Positions 1-8,987 of a stretch of DNA of 62,758 nucleotides are shown here, piece after piece. The notes under the pieces were generated by a model. That model did no database searches, was not told the DNA's origin, and worked only from the letters and a program-made list of their open reading frames with translations. The first letter of the stretch is position 1; each line of letters starts with the position of its first letter. The stretch is from an uncultured Victivallales bacterium (lineage in GTDB: Bacteria > Verrucomicrobiota > Lentisphaeria > Victivallales > UBA1829), in NCBI GenBank assembly GCA_944390735.1, contig CALXRL010000053.1, positions 1 through 62,758 of the forward strand. The letters run 5' to 3'. The translations under genes were made by a program, and so were the position numbers.

Positions 1-528
1 CTCTTTCCCGAATCCGGCCGCATTCTCCCGGTCGACCACCGCCGACCCGGAAAACATCGTTCCGAAGGAGTCCGGATAAAGAACGATTTCTTTTTCCTCC
101 CAATGGATCAGATCGCGGCTCGTCGCATGTTTCCAGTGCATGTTTCCCCATCGGCAGCTGAAGGGATTGTACTGGAAAAACAGATGCCATTCCCCGTTGA
201 GCCAGAAGAGTCCGTTGGGATCGTTGAGCCATCCGCATGCCGGGGAGAAGTGAAAGCGCGGGCGGAGAACTCCGGGCGGATCGGAGAGCTTCTCCGCATG
301 ATCCTTCCATGCGATCCGGCGGAAGAGCGCCTCCTCCGACTCCACAACCGTCTGTTCCGGAGGAAACGGCAGGGGATATTCCGCCAGAAAATCGAATGTC
401 TCCCCCTGCGCCGCCGGAATTTCCAGTTTCAGGAACTCGTTTCCGGAACGGATGGTCGCGGCAATGAGTTCCGCATCCGAGGAGACGGGAACGGTCAGAA
501 TGGGTTTTTCCGCTTTTTTCTGAATCAT
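1..528 (-). CDS. Glycoside hydrolase family 32 (levanase/beta-fructosidase), 5' part only
   Basis: The reading frame opens at an ATG at 528 and runs off the left edge after 176 codons without a stop, so only the N-terminal part is present. The family hallmark WLNDPNG lies at residues 100-106, with D103 as expected nucleophile; FQYNP (118-122) and FSGSA (159-163) are further GH32 blocks. GH32 enzymes hydrolyse beta-fructosides (sucrose, inulin, levan). About 85 residues precede the catalytic blade and may form a small leading module. No signal peptide is visible, so this form is probably cytoplasmic. It follows the isourate-hydrolase-like gene by 57 bases on the same strand and is probably co-transcribed with it. 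The family is clear; the exact substrate cannot be read from this fragment. Confidence 0.93.
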   Translation of the reverse strand, partial: MIQKKAEKPILTVPVSSDAELIAATIRSGNEFLKLEIPAAQGETFDFLAEYPLPFPPEQTVVESEEALFRRIAWKDHAEKLSDPPGVLRPRFHFSPACGWLNDPNGLFWLNGEWHLFFQYNPFSCRWGNMHWKHATSRDLIHWEEKEIVLYPDSFGTMFSGSAVVDRENAAGFGKE

Positions 529-585
529 GCTTTCCGGATCCTTTCTGTTGGGCTGCCGGTGGAGGGGGCGTTTTCCCGGTGCGGT

Positions 586-1017
586 TCAGTTCCCCCGGTA
601 GGTGGCGTAGCCGTTTGCCGACATCGTGATCGGGATATGATAATGCCCGCGCCCTTTGATTTCAAACACCACTTCCACAAACGGATAGAGGGTGTCAAGA
701 CCCTGTTTCCGGAAGTAAGAGGCGGTTTCAAATTTCAATTTGTAAATTCCGTCGTTCGGTTGCGCGGAGGGGAGAAAGGAACCGATCCTTCCATTCGAAT
801 CTGTGATTCCTTCGGCAACGCGTTTCCAGGTGGAGCCGTCGCCATCCAGACGGAACAGAACGATCGGGACTCCCCGGGCGGGCCTTCCTTGATGAATGTC
901 CAGAATATGGGTGCTCAGCTGATAGTTCGTTCCCCGGGTCGGCTGGGAAACGGGCGCCGCGGATGCGCAGACGCAGACTCCGGCAAGACACAGGGCGTGG
1001 AAAAACGCTTTTTTCAT
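586..1017 (-). CDS. Secreted 5-hydroxyisourate hydrolase / transthyretin-like protein
   Basis: The protein has 143 residues. It starts with a signal peptide (MKKAF, then a hydrophobic run ending CASA), so it should be exported. The mature part has every HIUase landmark: LSTHILD, GxPAxG, TDSNGRIG, YFPF-like YPFVEV, HYHIPITMS, and a C-terminal YRGN in place of the usual YRGS. HIUase opens 5-hydroxyisourate in the urate-to-allantoin pathway. No urate oxidase, OHCU decarboxylase or other purine gene is nearby; the downstream neighbour is a GH32 fructosidase. A periplasmic transthyretin-fold protein with another role is therefore also possible. The frame continues upstream of the chosen start, but the signal peptide and a GGAGAG ribosome site about 8 bases upstream support this ATG. 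Confidence 0.85.
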   Translation of the reverse strand: MKKAFFHALCLAGVCVCASAAPVSQPTRGTNYQLSTHILDIHQGRPARGVPIVLFRLDGDGSTWKRVAEGITDSNGRIGSFLPSAQPNDGIYKLKFETASYFRKQGLDTLYPFVEVVFEIKGRGHYHIPITMSANGYATYRGN

Positions 1018-1546
1018 GATTTTCTCTCCGGGAGTTGGAGTTCTGATTTTTCCCGCGCTTCCGCGGGGGAAGGACGGGGACGATCCCTTCGAAAATCCGG
1101 CCTCGTGCAGCGGAGAAGAGGATGAGTGCCGTTTCTTCTCCGCAGTTCTGTTTCCGAAGAGGCTTCCGGAGAACAATATACCGGCGTTTCGGAAACTTGC
1201 AATCCCGCTTTCGGAAAAAGTGCGGACGGCGGCGGAAACGGCTTTTTCATCGGAATCGGTTTCGCAGAGGGGGCGGCGGAGCGTCCGGAAGAACGAAGAG
1301 GAGGGAGATTCTTCGGGGAATCGTTTCCGGGAGAAAAAGAATGACGGGAAGATCATTTCGGGATCATGTTCCGGTCAGATTCCTATTTTAGATTGAGAGA
1401 AGGAAGGGGCGGGAACGGGGAGACGCGGAAAAGGAATACCGGAGCTGTGAAAAAGCGACAGGAATGTCTTGCTTTTTTGGATTTGAAGGTGTATCTTACC
1501 CGGGTATAATGATGATCGGATCGAAGGAAAAATAACATAGGAGGTC
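1018..1546. other. Divergent intergenic region (529 bases)
   Basis: No gene with family similarity or convincing coding character was found on either strand. The stretch separates the minus-strand HIUase from the V-ATPase operon. It contains the operon promoter at 1483-1510 and an inverted repeat GCGGAGAAGA / TCTTCTCCGC (1110-1119 and 1134-1143, 14-base loop) in the presumed leader of the HIUase gene. No U-tract follows this repeat in either direction. Open frames here are Arg/Ser/Gly-rich and look like chance frames of GC-rich DNA. Confidence 0.6.
1483..1510 (+). promoter_or_regulatory. Promoter of the V-ATPase operon
   Basis: A TTGAAG -35 element (1483-1488) and a perfect TATAAT -10 (1505-1510) are separated by 16 bases. 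Transcription would start near 1517, giving a leader of about 35 bases before atpE. Confidence 0.7.
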
Positions 1547-1552
1547 ATGCAG

Positions 1553-2161
1553 ATGGCTGAAGAATTGCAGGGTCTTTTGGATAAGATCCAGACGGAAGGG
1601 ATCGAAAAGGCCGAATCGGAAAAGAGCAAAATCATTGCCGAAGCCAAAGCGGAAGCCGCCCGGATCGTCGGAGAGGCGAAAAAGCAGGCGGAGGAAATTG
1701 TGAAGAAGGCCTCGGAAGAGGCGGAAGTGAGCGAAGCGAAAGGCTCCGCGGCGATTCGCCAGGCGGCCCGCGATGTGGTCATTGCCCTTCGCGCCGACAT
1801 CGAGAACCGGCTTCGGAAACTGACCGCGGACTGCGTGGGTCAGGCCATGACGCCCGAACTCATGGGGCAGATCATTCTGGAGATGGTGAAGGCGTACCGG
1901 GAGAAGAATCCGACCGGCGATGCCACCGTGGAACTTCTGCTTGCGCCGAAGGATGCGGACCGGCTTGCGGCACTTCTGAAGGGGTCGCTTCTCGCGGGGC
2001 TGCGGACGAATCCGGAGATTTCGGTGGGAAGCGATTTCGCTTCCGGACTTCAGATCGGATTCAAGGGATCGGATGTGTTTCTGGATTTCAGCGACGATGC
2101 GCTGGCGGATGTCATCTGCGCATTTGTCGGACCGAAACTTGCCGCGGCGATCAAAGGCTGA
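1553..2161 (+). CDS. atpE: V-type ATP synthase subunit E
   Basis: This is the peripheral-stalk subunit E of the V/A-type rotary ATPase (202 residues from this start). Residues 1-80 form an Ala/Glu/Lys-rich coiled coil typical of the stalk; the remainder is the globular C-terminal domain that contacts the A3B3 head. Two in-frame ATGs exist at 1547 and 1553. AGGAGGT lies at 1539-1545, only about 2 bases from the first ATG but 8 from the second, so MAEELQG at 1553 is preferred. It is the first gene of an E-DUF2764-A-B-D-I-K operon in the same order as in Chlamydia. The family assignment is strong. Confidence 0.93.
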   Translation: MAEELQGLLDKIQTEGIEKAESEKSKIIAEAKAEAARIVGEAKKQAEEIVKKASEEAEVSEAKGSAAIRQAARDVVIALRADIENRLRKLTADCVGQAMTPELMGQIILEMVKAYREKNPTGDATVELLLAPKDADRLAALLKGSLLAGLRTNPEISVGSDFASGLQIGFKGSDVFLDFSDDALADVICAFVGPKLAAAIKG

Positions 2162-2185
2162 ACACGGAAAACGGAGCGGAACGAG

Positions 2186-2731
2186 ATGGTACTGTTTGCA
2201 TTGCTGGCGTCGCTGCCCATGCTGAGACGGGAGGAGACTCCGGGGATCGGCATGGAGGAGCTGCTGTCCTCCGCGGAAGCGTATCTGTCCGCGAAGAAGG
2301 CGGGATTGTTCAAAGCTCTGAGCCTGTCCGCGGAGGAGACGAGTGCGTTTCCGGCAAAATCGCTCGCTGCGAAGTATGTGAAATGGGAGGGCTCTCTGCG
2401 AAATGCGATTGCCCGGCAGCGCGCCGCGCGTCTGGGACTGGATCCCGCAGCGTATCTGCGGGATTTTTCCTATGATACCGAGGCGGATCGATTTGTCCGC
2501 GACGCCTTTGCCGCGGAAAATCCGCTGGAACGGGAAAAACTGCTGGATGCCGGTCGATGGATGAAACTCGAGGAGCTGGAATTCGGCCACCGCTTCGATT
2601 TTGATGTGCTCTGCGCATACAAACTGAAGCTTGAGATACTGTTGAAATGGAAGGCAAGATCCGCGGAGCATGCCGCGGAAAACTTGGATCTTGCCGCAGC
2701 GGAAGTGCGGAAGGAAAAAAAGGCGGTCTGA
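2186..2731 (+). CDS. DUF2764 family protein of V-ATPase operons
   Basis: The 181-residue protein begins MVLFALLASLPML and continues with a charged helical body (EELLSSAEAYL, REKLLDAGRW, KLEILLKWK). This matches DUF2764, a family found between the E and A genes of V-ATPase operons in Chlamydiae, Bacteroidetes and relatives. Its function is unproven. From position and helical content it has been considered a possible stand-in for the missing C or G/F-type stalk subunits; that is inference. It lies 24 bases after atpE and 60 before atpA. No membrane segment or signal is evident, so a cytoplasmic, complex-associated protein is likely. Confidence 0.85.
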   Translation: MVLFALLASLPMLRREETPGIGMEELLSSAEAYLSAKKAGLFKALSLSAEETSAFPAKSLAAKYVKWEGSLRNAIARQRAARLGLDPAAYLRDFSYDTEADRFVRDAFAAENPLEREKLLDAGRWMKLEELEFGHRFDFDVLCAYKLKLEILLKWKARSAEHAAENLDLAAAEVRKEKKAV

Positions 2732-2791
2732 CCCCAGAGCCGCGCGCTGTCTGAACCGGAATCAAGAATTAAAACGGGAGATTCATAGAAT

Positions 2792-4531
2792 ATGCTCGAA
2801 AACAAGAAAATGGGACGGATCGTCGGAGTCAACGGCAATCTGCTGACCGTCGAATTCGATTCCCAGGTTACCCAGAACGAAGTCGCGTTCGCCGTTCTCG
2901 GCGACGTCAGGCTTAAATGCGAAGTGATCCGAGTCCGAGGCTCCAGAGCCGATTTGCAGATCTTCGAAAGTTCCGCCGGACTCAAGGTCGGCGACGCCGT
3001 GGAATTCACGGACACTCTTCTCAGCGTCAAGCTCGGACCCGGGCTTCTGACCCAGGTGTACGACGGCCTTCAGAATCCGCTTCCGAAACTGGCGGAAAAG
3101 GCGGGATTCTTCCTTCAGCGCGGTCTCTACATGGATCCCCTGGATTACAGCTCCACCTGGGAGTTCACGCCGATGGCGAAGGTCGGGGACAAGCTCTCCG
3201 CCTCCGATCGCCTCGGATACGTTCCCGAGGGAATTTTCAAGCACTACATCATGCTTCCCTTCGCCTTCCAGGGCACGTGGGAAGTGACGCAGATCGCTCC
3301 GAAAGGGGTCTACAAACTGACCGATACGATGGCGAAGGTCAAAAACGCCAAAGGCGAGGAACGCATCGTGACGATGGTTCAGGAATGGCCGGTCAAGATT
3401 CCGATCTCCTGCTACCGCGAGAAGCTGATGCCGGTGGAGCCGCTGATTACCCAGATGCGTTCCATCGACACGTTCTTCCCGGTTGCGAAAGGCGGCACCT
3501 TCTGCACCCCGGGACCCTTCGGCGCGGGCAAGACCGTTCTTCAGCATTCGATCAGCCGGTACGCCGAGGCGGATGTCGTGGTGATTGCGGCCTGCGGCGA
3601 GCGCGCGGGCGAAGTAGTGGAAATCCTCCGGGAGTTCCCCCATCTGGAGGACCCGCGGACGGGCAAGCCGCTGATCGACCGTTCGATCATTATTTGCAAC
3701 ACCAGTTCGATGCCGGTGGCGGCGCGTGAAGCTTCGGTCTACACGGCGGTGACCCTTGCGGAATATTACCGGCAGATGGGGCTGAACTCCCTGCTGCTGG
3801 CGGACTCGACCTCCCGCTGGGCGCAGGCGCTCCGCGAGATGTCCGGCCGACTGGAGGAGATCCCGGGGGAAGAGGCGTTCCCGGCCTATCTGGAGTCCCG
3901 CATCGCCGAATTTTATGAGCGCGCCGGACTGGTGGTCCTCAATGACGGTACCAAAGGTTCCGTCACGATCGGCGGCGCGGTCAGTCCCGCCGGCGGAAAC
4001 TTCGAGGAACCGGTGACCCAGGCGACGCTGAAAGTGGTGGGTGCGTTTCTCGGTCTTTCCCGCGAGCGTTCTTCCGCGCGCCGGTATCCCGCGATTCACC
4101 CGCTCGACAGCTGGAGTCATTACAAGAGCGTGGTCGATCCGAAAGAGGTGTCCTACGCACGCGGCATTCTCCGGCGCGGCAACGAGATCAATCAGATGAT
4201 GAAGGTGGTCGGCGAGGAAGGAACGCACATCGGAGACTTTGTGATCTATCTGAAGAGCGAGTTTCTCGACTTTGTCTATCTGCAGCAGAACACGTTTGAC
4301 GAGGTGGATGCCGCCACCAGCGCGGACCGCCAGCAGTATGTGTTCCGGCGGGTCGTCGAGGTCCTGAAGGATGAATTCAAGTTCGACGACAAGGACCAGG
4401 CCAGACGCTTCTTCCTTGAACTCCGCCAGCTCTTCACGGACTGGAACTATTCTCCGTACAATTCGGATAAATTCAAAAAGGGCGAAGAGGCAATCGCTGC
4501 GAAAATCAAGGAGAGACTTGTCAATGCGTAA
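2792..4531 (+). CDS. atpA: V-type ATP synthase catalytic subunit A
   Basis: This is the catalytic nucleotide-binding subunit of the V1 head (579 residues, normal length). The Walker A loop GPFGAGKT is at residues 241-248, with catalytic Lys247. The non-homologous bulge (around [12 protein letters not shown]) precedes it, and [16 protein letters not shown] and the C-terminal domain follow. The [13 protein letters not shown] and [10 protein letters not shown] segments are normal for bacterial V-type A subunits. It ends inside the start of atpB (8-base overlap), so translation of the A and B subunits is probably coupled, fitting their 3:3 ratio. Confidence 0.97.
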   Translation: MLENKKMGRIVGVNGNLLTVEFDSQVTQNEVAFAVLGDVRLKCEVIRVRGSRADLQIFESSAGLKVGDAVEFTDTLLSVKLGPGLLTQVYDGLQNPLPKLAEKAGFFLQRGLYMDPLDYSSTWEFTPMAKVGDKLSASDRLGYVPEGIFKHYIMLPFAFQGTWEVTQIAPKGVYKLTDTMAKVKNAKGEERIVTMVQEWPVKIPISCYREKLMPVEPLITQMRSIDTFFPVAKGGTFCTPGPFGAGKTVLQHSISRYAEADVVVIAACGERAGEVVEILREFPHLEDPRTGKPLIDRSIIICNTSSMPVAAREASVYTAVTLAEYYRQMGLNSLLLADSTSRWAQALREMSGRLEEIPGEEAFPAYLESRIAEFYERAGLVVLNDGTKGSVTIGGAVSPAGGNFEEPVTQATLKVVGAFLGLSRERSSARRYPAIHPLDSWSHYKSVVDPKEVSYARGILRRGNEINQMMKVVGEEGTHIGDFVIYLKSEFLDFVYLQQNTFDEVDAATSADRQQYVFRRVVEVLKDEFKFDDKDQARRFFLELRQLFTDWNYSPYNSDKFKKGEEAIAAKIKERLVNA

Positions 4532-5816
4532 GGTTTATCACAAAATCATTCAGATTGCCGGTAACGTGATTACCGTCGAAGCGGATAACGTTGCTTACAA
4601 CGATCTTGCGGAGGTGACGAGCGCCCGCGGGATCTCTCTGGCGCAGGTGATTCGTTTGCAGGACAACAAAGTCTCTCTGCAGGTGTTTGCCGGTTCGCGC
4701 GGAATCAGCACGGGGGACGAGGTTCGTTTTCTGGGGCATCCGATGAAGGTTTCCGCTTCGGAGGATCTGCTGGGACGCGTCTTCAACGGTGCGGGAAATC
4801 CCCGCGATTCCCGGCCGGCGATCACGACGGACCAGATCGACATCGGCGGACCCTCGGTGAATCCGGCCAAGCGTATCATTCCGCGGAAGATGATCCGGAC
4901 CGGAATTCCGATGATCGATTTGTTCAACACGCTGGTGGAATCTCAGAAGCTGCCGATTTTCTCGGTTGCCGGCGAACCGTACAATGAACTGCTTGCGCGG
5001 ATCGCGATGCAGGCGGAGGTGGATGTGATCATCCTCGGCGGCATGGGTCTCAAATACGACGATTATCTGTATTTCAAGAACGTGCTGGATGAGCATGGAG
5101 CGCTTTCGCGTTCGGTGCTGTTCATCCATACGGCATCCGACCCGGTGGTGGAGTGTCTGCTGGTTCCGGATATGTGCCTGGCGGTTGCCGAAAAGTATGC
5201 GCTGGAAAAGAAACGCGTGCTGGTGCTGCTGACCGATATGACAAACTTCGCCGATGCGCTGAAGGAAATCGCCATCACGATGGAACAGATTCCGTCGAAC
5301 CGCGGCTATCCCGGCGACCTCTACTCCCAGCTGGCGTCCCGCTACGAGAAGGCGGTCGACTTCGACGGCGCCGGATCCATCACGATCCTGACCGTGACGA
5401 CCATGCCGGGCGACGATGTCACCCACCCGATCCCGGACAACACCGGCTACATCACCGAGGGTCAGTTCTATCTGAAGAACGGGCGCATTGAACCGTTCGG
5501 TTCTCTGAGCCGTCTGAAACAGCAGGTCAACGGCAAGACGCGCGAGGACCACCGCGCGATCATGGATACGATGATCCGCTTCTATTCCGATTACAAGGAG
5601 ACGCTGGAGAAGCAGTCGATGGGCTTCCAGATGAGCTCCTGGGACAAGAAACTTCTGGAATACGGCGTCAAATTTGAAAAGCAGATGATGGATCTTTCCG
5701 TCAACATTCCGCTGGAAAAGGCGCTGGACGAGGGCTGGAAGATCCTGGCCGACTGCTTCGATAAAACGGAAACGGGAATCAAGACCGAGCTGGTCGAAAA
5801 ATTCTGGCCGAAATGA
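4524..5816 (+). CDS. atpB: V-type ATP synthase subunit B
   Basis: This is the non-catalytic nucleotide-binding subunit of the head (430 residues). The start is the ATG at 4524, preceded by AAGGAGAG within the end of atpA. Marker blocks are [19 protein letters not shown] [32 protein letters not shown], the [24 protein letters not shown] region and [18 protein letters not shown]. As in other V-type B subunits the P-loop is not canonical. The protein alternates with subunit A in the A3B3 hexamer. The frame is open further upstream, but that part overlaps atpA and is not used. Confidence 0.96.
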   Translation: MRKVYHKIIQIAGNVITVEADNVAYNDLAEVTSARGISLAQVIRLQDNKVSLQVFAGSRGISTGDEVRFLGHPMKVSASEDLLGRVFNGAGNPRDSRPAITTDQIDIGGPSVNPAKRIIPRKMIRTGIPMIDLFNTLVESQKLPIFSVAGEPYNELLARIAMQAEVDVIILGGMGLKYDDYLYFKNVLDEHGALSRSVLFIHTASDPVVECLLVPDMCLAVAEKYALEKKRVLVLLTDMTNFADALKEIAITMEQIPSNRGYPGDLYSQLASRYEKAVDFDGAGSITILTVTTMPGDDVTHPIPDNTGYITEGQFYLKNGRIEPFGSLSRLKQQVNGKTREDHRAIMDTMIRFYSDYKETLEKQSMGFQMSSWDKKLLEYGVKFEKQMMDLSVNIPLEKALDEGWKILADCFDKTETGIKTELVEKFWPK

Positions 5817-5833
5817 TCTGAGCGAGGGATAGA

Positions 5834-6442
5834 ATGCCGAAAGTCAAACTGACAAAAACCGCATTGAAGCAGGAGAGGGATTCGCTGAAGCAGTTTCAGC
5901 GTTTTCTGCCGACTCTTCAGTTGAAGAAGCAGCAGCTCCAGCTGGAAATGCGGACCTGTCTTGAGCGCATTGAGAAGAACCGGGAGTTCGAGCGCGCCAC
6001 CAAGGATGCGCTGCGGTCGTGGACCGTGCTGTTCGGGGATTCCGCCGCGCTCGGACGAATTGAACGGAATCTTTCCGTGAAAGAGGTCGTGACCGGCGAG
6101 CAGAACATCGCCGGTGTTGACGTGCCGGTTTTCAAAGAGGTCGTTTTCGAGTCCGTCCCGTTTGATCTTTTTGCCGACGAGCCGTGGCTGGACGACGCCG
6201 TGGAATCCGTGAAGAAGATCGTTTCGATTCAGGAGGAGCGGGAGATCATCCGCCGGCAGTACGAGCTTATCGCGGATGAACTGCGGGTCACGACGCAGCG
6301 CGTGAATCTCTTTGAAAAGGTCAAGATCCCGGAATGCAAGGAGAATATCCGAGCCATTCAGATTTATCTCGGCGACATGGACACCGCCGCTGTGGCGCGT
6401 TCCAAGATCGCCAAGAAGAAACTGCAGGAGACCGTCGCATGA
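5834..6442 (+). CDS. atpD: V-type ATP synthase subunit D
   Basis: This is the central rotor shaft subunit (202 residues). Long N- and C-terminal helices predicted to form the antiparallel coiled coil flank a middle domain. The start MPKVKLTKTALKQERDSLKQF is typical of the family, as are the LEMRTCLERIEKNREF helix and the C-terminal TTQRVNLFEKVKIPECKENIRAIQIYL-type block that marks bacterial V-type D. It is 17 bases after atpB and overlaps atpI through ATGA at 6439-6442. No separate F subunit gene is found, as in other operons of this layout. Confidence 0.94.
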   Translation: MPKVKLTKTALKQERDSLKQFQRFLPTLQLKKQQLQLEMRTCLERIEKNREFERATKDALRSWTVLFGDSAALGRIERNLSVKEVVTGEQNIAGVDVPVFKEVVFESVPFDLFADEPWLDDAVESVKKIVSIQEEREIIRRQYELIADELRVTTQRVNLFEKVKIPECKENIRAIQIYLGDMDTAAVARSKIAKKKLQETVA

Positions 6443-8313
6443 TAGTGGAAATGAAAAAAGTCACGCTTCTCTGCCTGGATTCCGACAAGGTCCGGGCGCT
6501 GGAAGCGCTTCGTGATCTGTCGATCATGCATGTGTCCGTGCAGAAGACCGTTGACACGCCGGATGTCGGAGCCCTTTCCGCACGGCTTGCCGCGATCAAC
6601 CGCGCGGGACTCGCGCTCCTCGAATGCAGGACGGGAAAACACACGGCGGCAGAACAGAACGCGGAGACGGCGGTCGACCGTGTCAATGCGATTCTGGATG
6701 ACATTGCCGCATCCGAAAAGACGCTGGAGTCGCTGAACAAGGAACTGGAACGGGTTCGTCCGTGGGGGAATTTTTCGCCGAAACTCATCCGCCGTCTGGA
6801 ATCGGAGGGGGTGCATGTCACGCTCTGCACCGCGTCGGTGAAGAACCTTCCGGAGGCGCCGGAAGGGGCGACGCTCACGGTGATTTCCCAGGATGCGGCG
6901 CAGGCGTATTTCGTGCTGATCTCCCGGGAGAAGATCGACCTGAAAGATTTCACGGTTGTCCCGCTGCCGGAGAAGCCGCTTGCCGATCTGGAGAAGGAAC
7001 TGGGATCGCTGGAGGCTCATCTGGCGGACCGGAAAAAGGAGCTGGAATCTCTGACCGCGTCCCTGCCGGCGGTCCGTCAGTACAAGGCGGATGTGGAGGA
7101 TAAGCTGGAATTCGCGGAGAACCGGGATGGAATGGAGGTCAGCGGGAAAATCGCATATCTTTCCGGATATGTGCCCGTGGACTGCGTGGATCGTCTCCGC
7201 GAGGCCGCCCGGAAGGACGGATGGGCGTTGCTCATCACCGATCCGGAGCTTGATGATCCCGATGTTCCGACCTGCATCCGGAAACCGAAATGGCTCGACA
7301 TCATGGATCCGCTGTTCGATTTCATCGGCGTGACGCCGGGATACCGGGAGAGCGATGTGAATCTGTTCTTCCTGATCTTCTTCCCGATCTTTTTCGGAAT
7401 GCTGATCGGGGATGCCGGCTACGGGATTTTGTTCATTGCGGTGGCGCTGGGATGCAAGTATACGATCTGCCGGGGAAAGGAGTCGGCGCGTCTGCCGCTG
7501 AATCTTTTCCTGATGCTGTCGTGTGCGTCCCTGGTCTGGGGCTGGCTGAACGGCTCCTGGTTCGGGGTGCCGCGAAGCGTGCTGCCGGAGTGGATGCGGG
7601 GAATCAACTTCCTGGCGGATCCGGAGAACAGTCCGCTGGCCTGCGAAATCGCGGAGAAACTGCAGCTTAAGAGCATGAGCGGAATCAAGGACAAGTTTAT
7701 CCAGTGGCTCTGCTTCCTGCTGGCGGCGCTTCAATTGTCGGCGGCGCGTCTGTTCAAGACGATTTCCGATCTGAGAAAGAGCTGGCGGGCGCTGGGAAAT
7801 CTCGGCTGGGCGCTGCTGATCTGGGGCAACTTCTTCACGGCAGTGAATCTGATTGTGTTCCCCGGAACATTTCCGCAGTTTGCGTTCTGGTTCTACGGAA
7901 TCGGCGTGGTGCTGATTATCGGAACGATTTCAGCGGAAGCAGCGCTGAATCTTCCGTTTGCACTGATCGGCAGTTTTGTGGATGTGCTCTCGTACATCCG
8001 ACTGTTTGCGGTGGGGCTTTCGGGAACCTACATTGCGGAGAACTTCAACAAGATGGGCGGAATGGTGCTCGGATCACTGCCGTCCAGTCTGTATGTCATC
8101 GGACTTCTGGGACTGATTCTGGTAGCTGTGTTCGGGCATATCCTGAATATAGCGCTCGGCTTTCTCGGCGTCCTGGTGCATGCCATCCGACTGAATACGC
8201 TGGAATTCTCGAACCACATGGAGATGCAGTGGGGCGGAATCCGTTATAAACCTTTTTCAAAGAGCAGAATAAACCCAATCAAAGAGCATAACAAAACAGG
8301 AGAAAAACAATGA
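6439..8313 (+). CDS. atpI: V-type ATP synthase membrane subunit I (a-subunit)
   Basis: This is the stator membrane subunit with the half-channels for the coupling ion (624 residues). The N-terminal ~300 residues are the cytoplasmic arm with coiled-coil segments (ELEKELGSLEAHL). From about residue 305 there are seven or so hydrophobic helices, starting near the FFPIFFGMLIGDAGYG block typical of subunit I. The C-terminal channel helix has LSYIRLFAVGLSGTYIAENF with the essential Arg, and LNTLEFSNHMEMQWGG near the end. The start is the ATG at 6439, which overlaps the atpD stop; the frame extends upstream but only inside atpD. It overlaps atpK by ATGA. Confidence 0.95.
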   Translation: MIVEMKKVTLLCLDSDKVRALEALRDLSIMHVSVQKTVDTPDVGALSARLAAINRAGLALLECRTGKHTAAEQNAETAVDRVNAILDDIAASEKTLESLNKELERVRPWGNFSPKLIRRLESEGVHVTLCTASVKNLPEAPEGATLTVISQDAAQAYFVLISREKIDLKDFTVVPLPEKPLADLEKELGSLEAHLADRKKELESLTASLPAVRQYKADVEDKLEFAENRDGMEVSGKIAYLSGYVPVDCVDRLREAARKDGWALLITDPELDDPDVPTCIRKPKWLDIMDPLFDFIGVTPGYRESDVNLFFLIFFPIFFGMLIGDAGYGILFIAVALGCKYTICRGKESARLPLNLFLMLSCASLVWGWLNGSWFGVPRSVLPEWMRGINFLADPENSPLACEIAEKLQLKSMSGIKDKFIQWLCFLLAALQLSAARLFKTISDLRKSWRALGNLGWALLIWGNFFTAVNLIVFPGTFPQFAFWFYGIGVVLIIGTISAEAALNLPFALIGSFVDVLSYIRLFAVGLSGTYIAENFNKMGGMVLGSLPSSLYVIGLLGLILVAVFGHILNIALGFLGVLVHAIRLNTLEFSNHMEMQWGGIRYKPFSKSRINPIKEHNKTGEKQ

Positions 8314-8852
8314 GCATGTTACTCGCGACAGCGGCGGAAGCTGCAAATGCAGCCCAGGCTGCGGCACCCATCGTACCGGATTACGCACAGAAGGCGCTTG
8401 TCTTCGCAGCGGCGTTCTCCTCCATCGGATTTGCGGCGATCGGATCCGCCTATGGTGCCGGCGCGGCCGGATGCGCGGCGGTCGGCGCATGGAAAAAGTG
8501 CTATGCACAGAATAAGCCGGCTCCCTTCCAGCTGCTGATTTTCGCCGGAGCTCCGCTTTCCCAGACAATTTACGGAATGATCATCATGTTCATCATCATG
8601 GGCGCGGCCGGGGATGCGGCTCTTCTGGCATCCAAGCCGGGTGTCTGGTTCGTCTACATGATGGTCGGTATTCTTTCCGGCATCTCGATGGGAGTTTCCG
8701 CTCTCTGGCAGGGACTTTCCGCTGCGGCGTCCGCGGATGCGTTTGCGGAAACCGGAAAGGGATTCACCAATCAGCTGATGGTTCTCGGTATCGTGGAAAC
8801 CGTTGCGATCTTCGTGATGGCGTTTGCGATCGTTCTTCTCAGCTCCTTCTGA
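8310..8852 (+). CDS. atpK: V-type ATP synthase proteolipid subunit K (probable Na+ site)
   Basis: This is the rotor-ring proteolipid (180 residues, four membrane helices as two fused hairpins, about 28-60, 73-100, 111-146 and 152-180). The ion-carrying carboxylate is E163 in helix 4 (GIVETVAIF); helix 2 has no carboxylate. Around it are S84-Q85 in helix 2 (APLSQTIYG) and Q134 in helix 3 (ALWQGLSAA). In the Na+-pumping Enterococcus hirae K subunit the ligands are T64, Q65, Q110 and E139, so three residues match and the fourth is a conservative Thr-to-Ser change. This suggests Na+ coupling (inference). It is the last gene of the operon, followed by a strong terminator. Confidence 0.93.
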   Translation: MSMLLATAAEAANAAQAAAPIVPDYAQKALVFAAAFSSIGFAAIGSAYGAGAAGCAAVGAWKKCYAQNKPAPFQLLIFAGAPLSQTIYGMIIMFIIMGAAGDAALLASKPGVWFVYMMVGILSGISMGVSALWQGLSAAASADAFAETGKGFTNQLMVLGIVETVAIFVMAFAIVLLSSF

Positions 8853-8875
8853 GGACGAAGAGTTTCATCGAAGGG

Positions 8876-8903
8876 AAAAAGGCGCCGCAGGGCGCCTTTT
8901 TTC
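8876..8903 (+). terminator. Rho-independent terminator of the V-ATPase operon
   Basis: A perfect stem GGCGCC-GCAG-GGCGCC (8881-8896) is followed by six T and preceded by five A. It lies 24 bases after the atpK stop. Confidence 0.92.
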
Positions 8904-8913
8904 TTGCCGCTGT

Positions 8914-8942
8914 TTGCATTTTCATCTGAAATCCGATACATT
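8914..8942 (+). promoter_or_regulatory. Promoter of the esterase-kinase-comEC operon
   Basis: TTGCAT (8914-8919) and TACATT (8937-8942) are separated by 17 bases, directly after the preceding terminator and about 45 bases before the esterase start. Confidence 0.6.
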
Positions 8943-8987
8943 GTCAAAGAAAACGGATGTTGATCAGAACAAAAGGGGAGTTTTCCA

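Noticed and set aside
1110..1143. Inverted repeat as terminator or riboswitch upstream of the HIUase gene
   Set aside because: No T-run and no recognisable riboswitch core; kept only as a note in the intergenic entry.
1547..1552. ATG at 1547 as start of atpE
   Set aside because: Only about 2 bases from the AGGAGG; the ATG at 1553 has proper spacing.
2783..4228. Long open frame opposite atpA (481 codons, minus strand)
   Set aside because: It lies wholly antisense to a well-conserved gene; its translation is His/Arg/Gly-rich without any domain, as expected from codon bias of GC-rich DNA.
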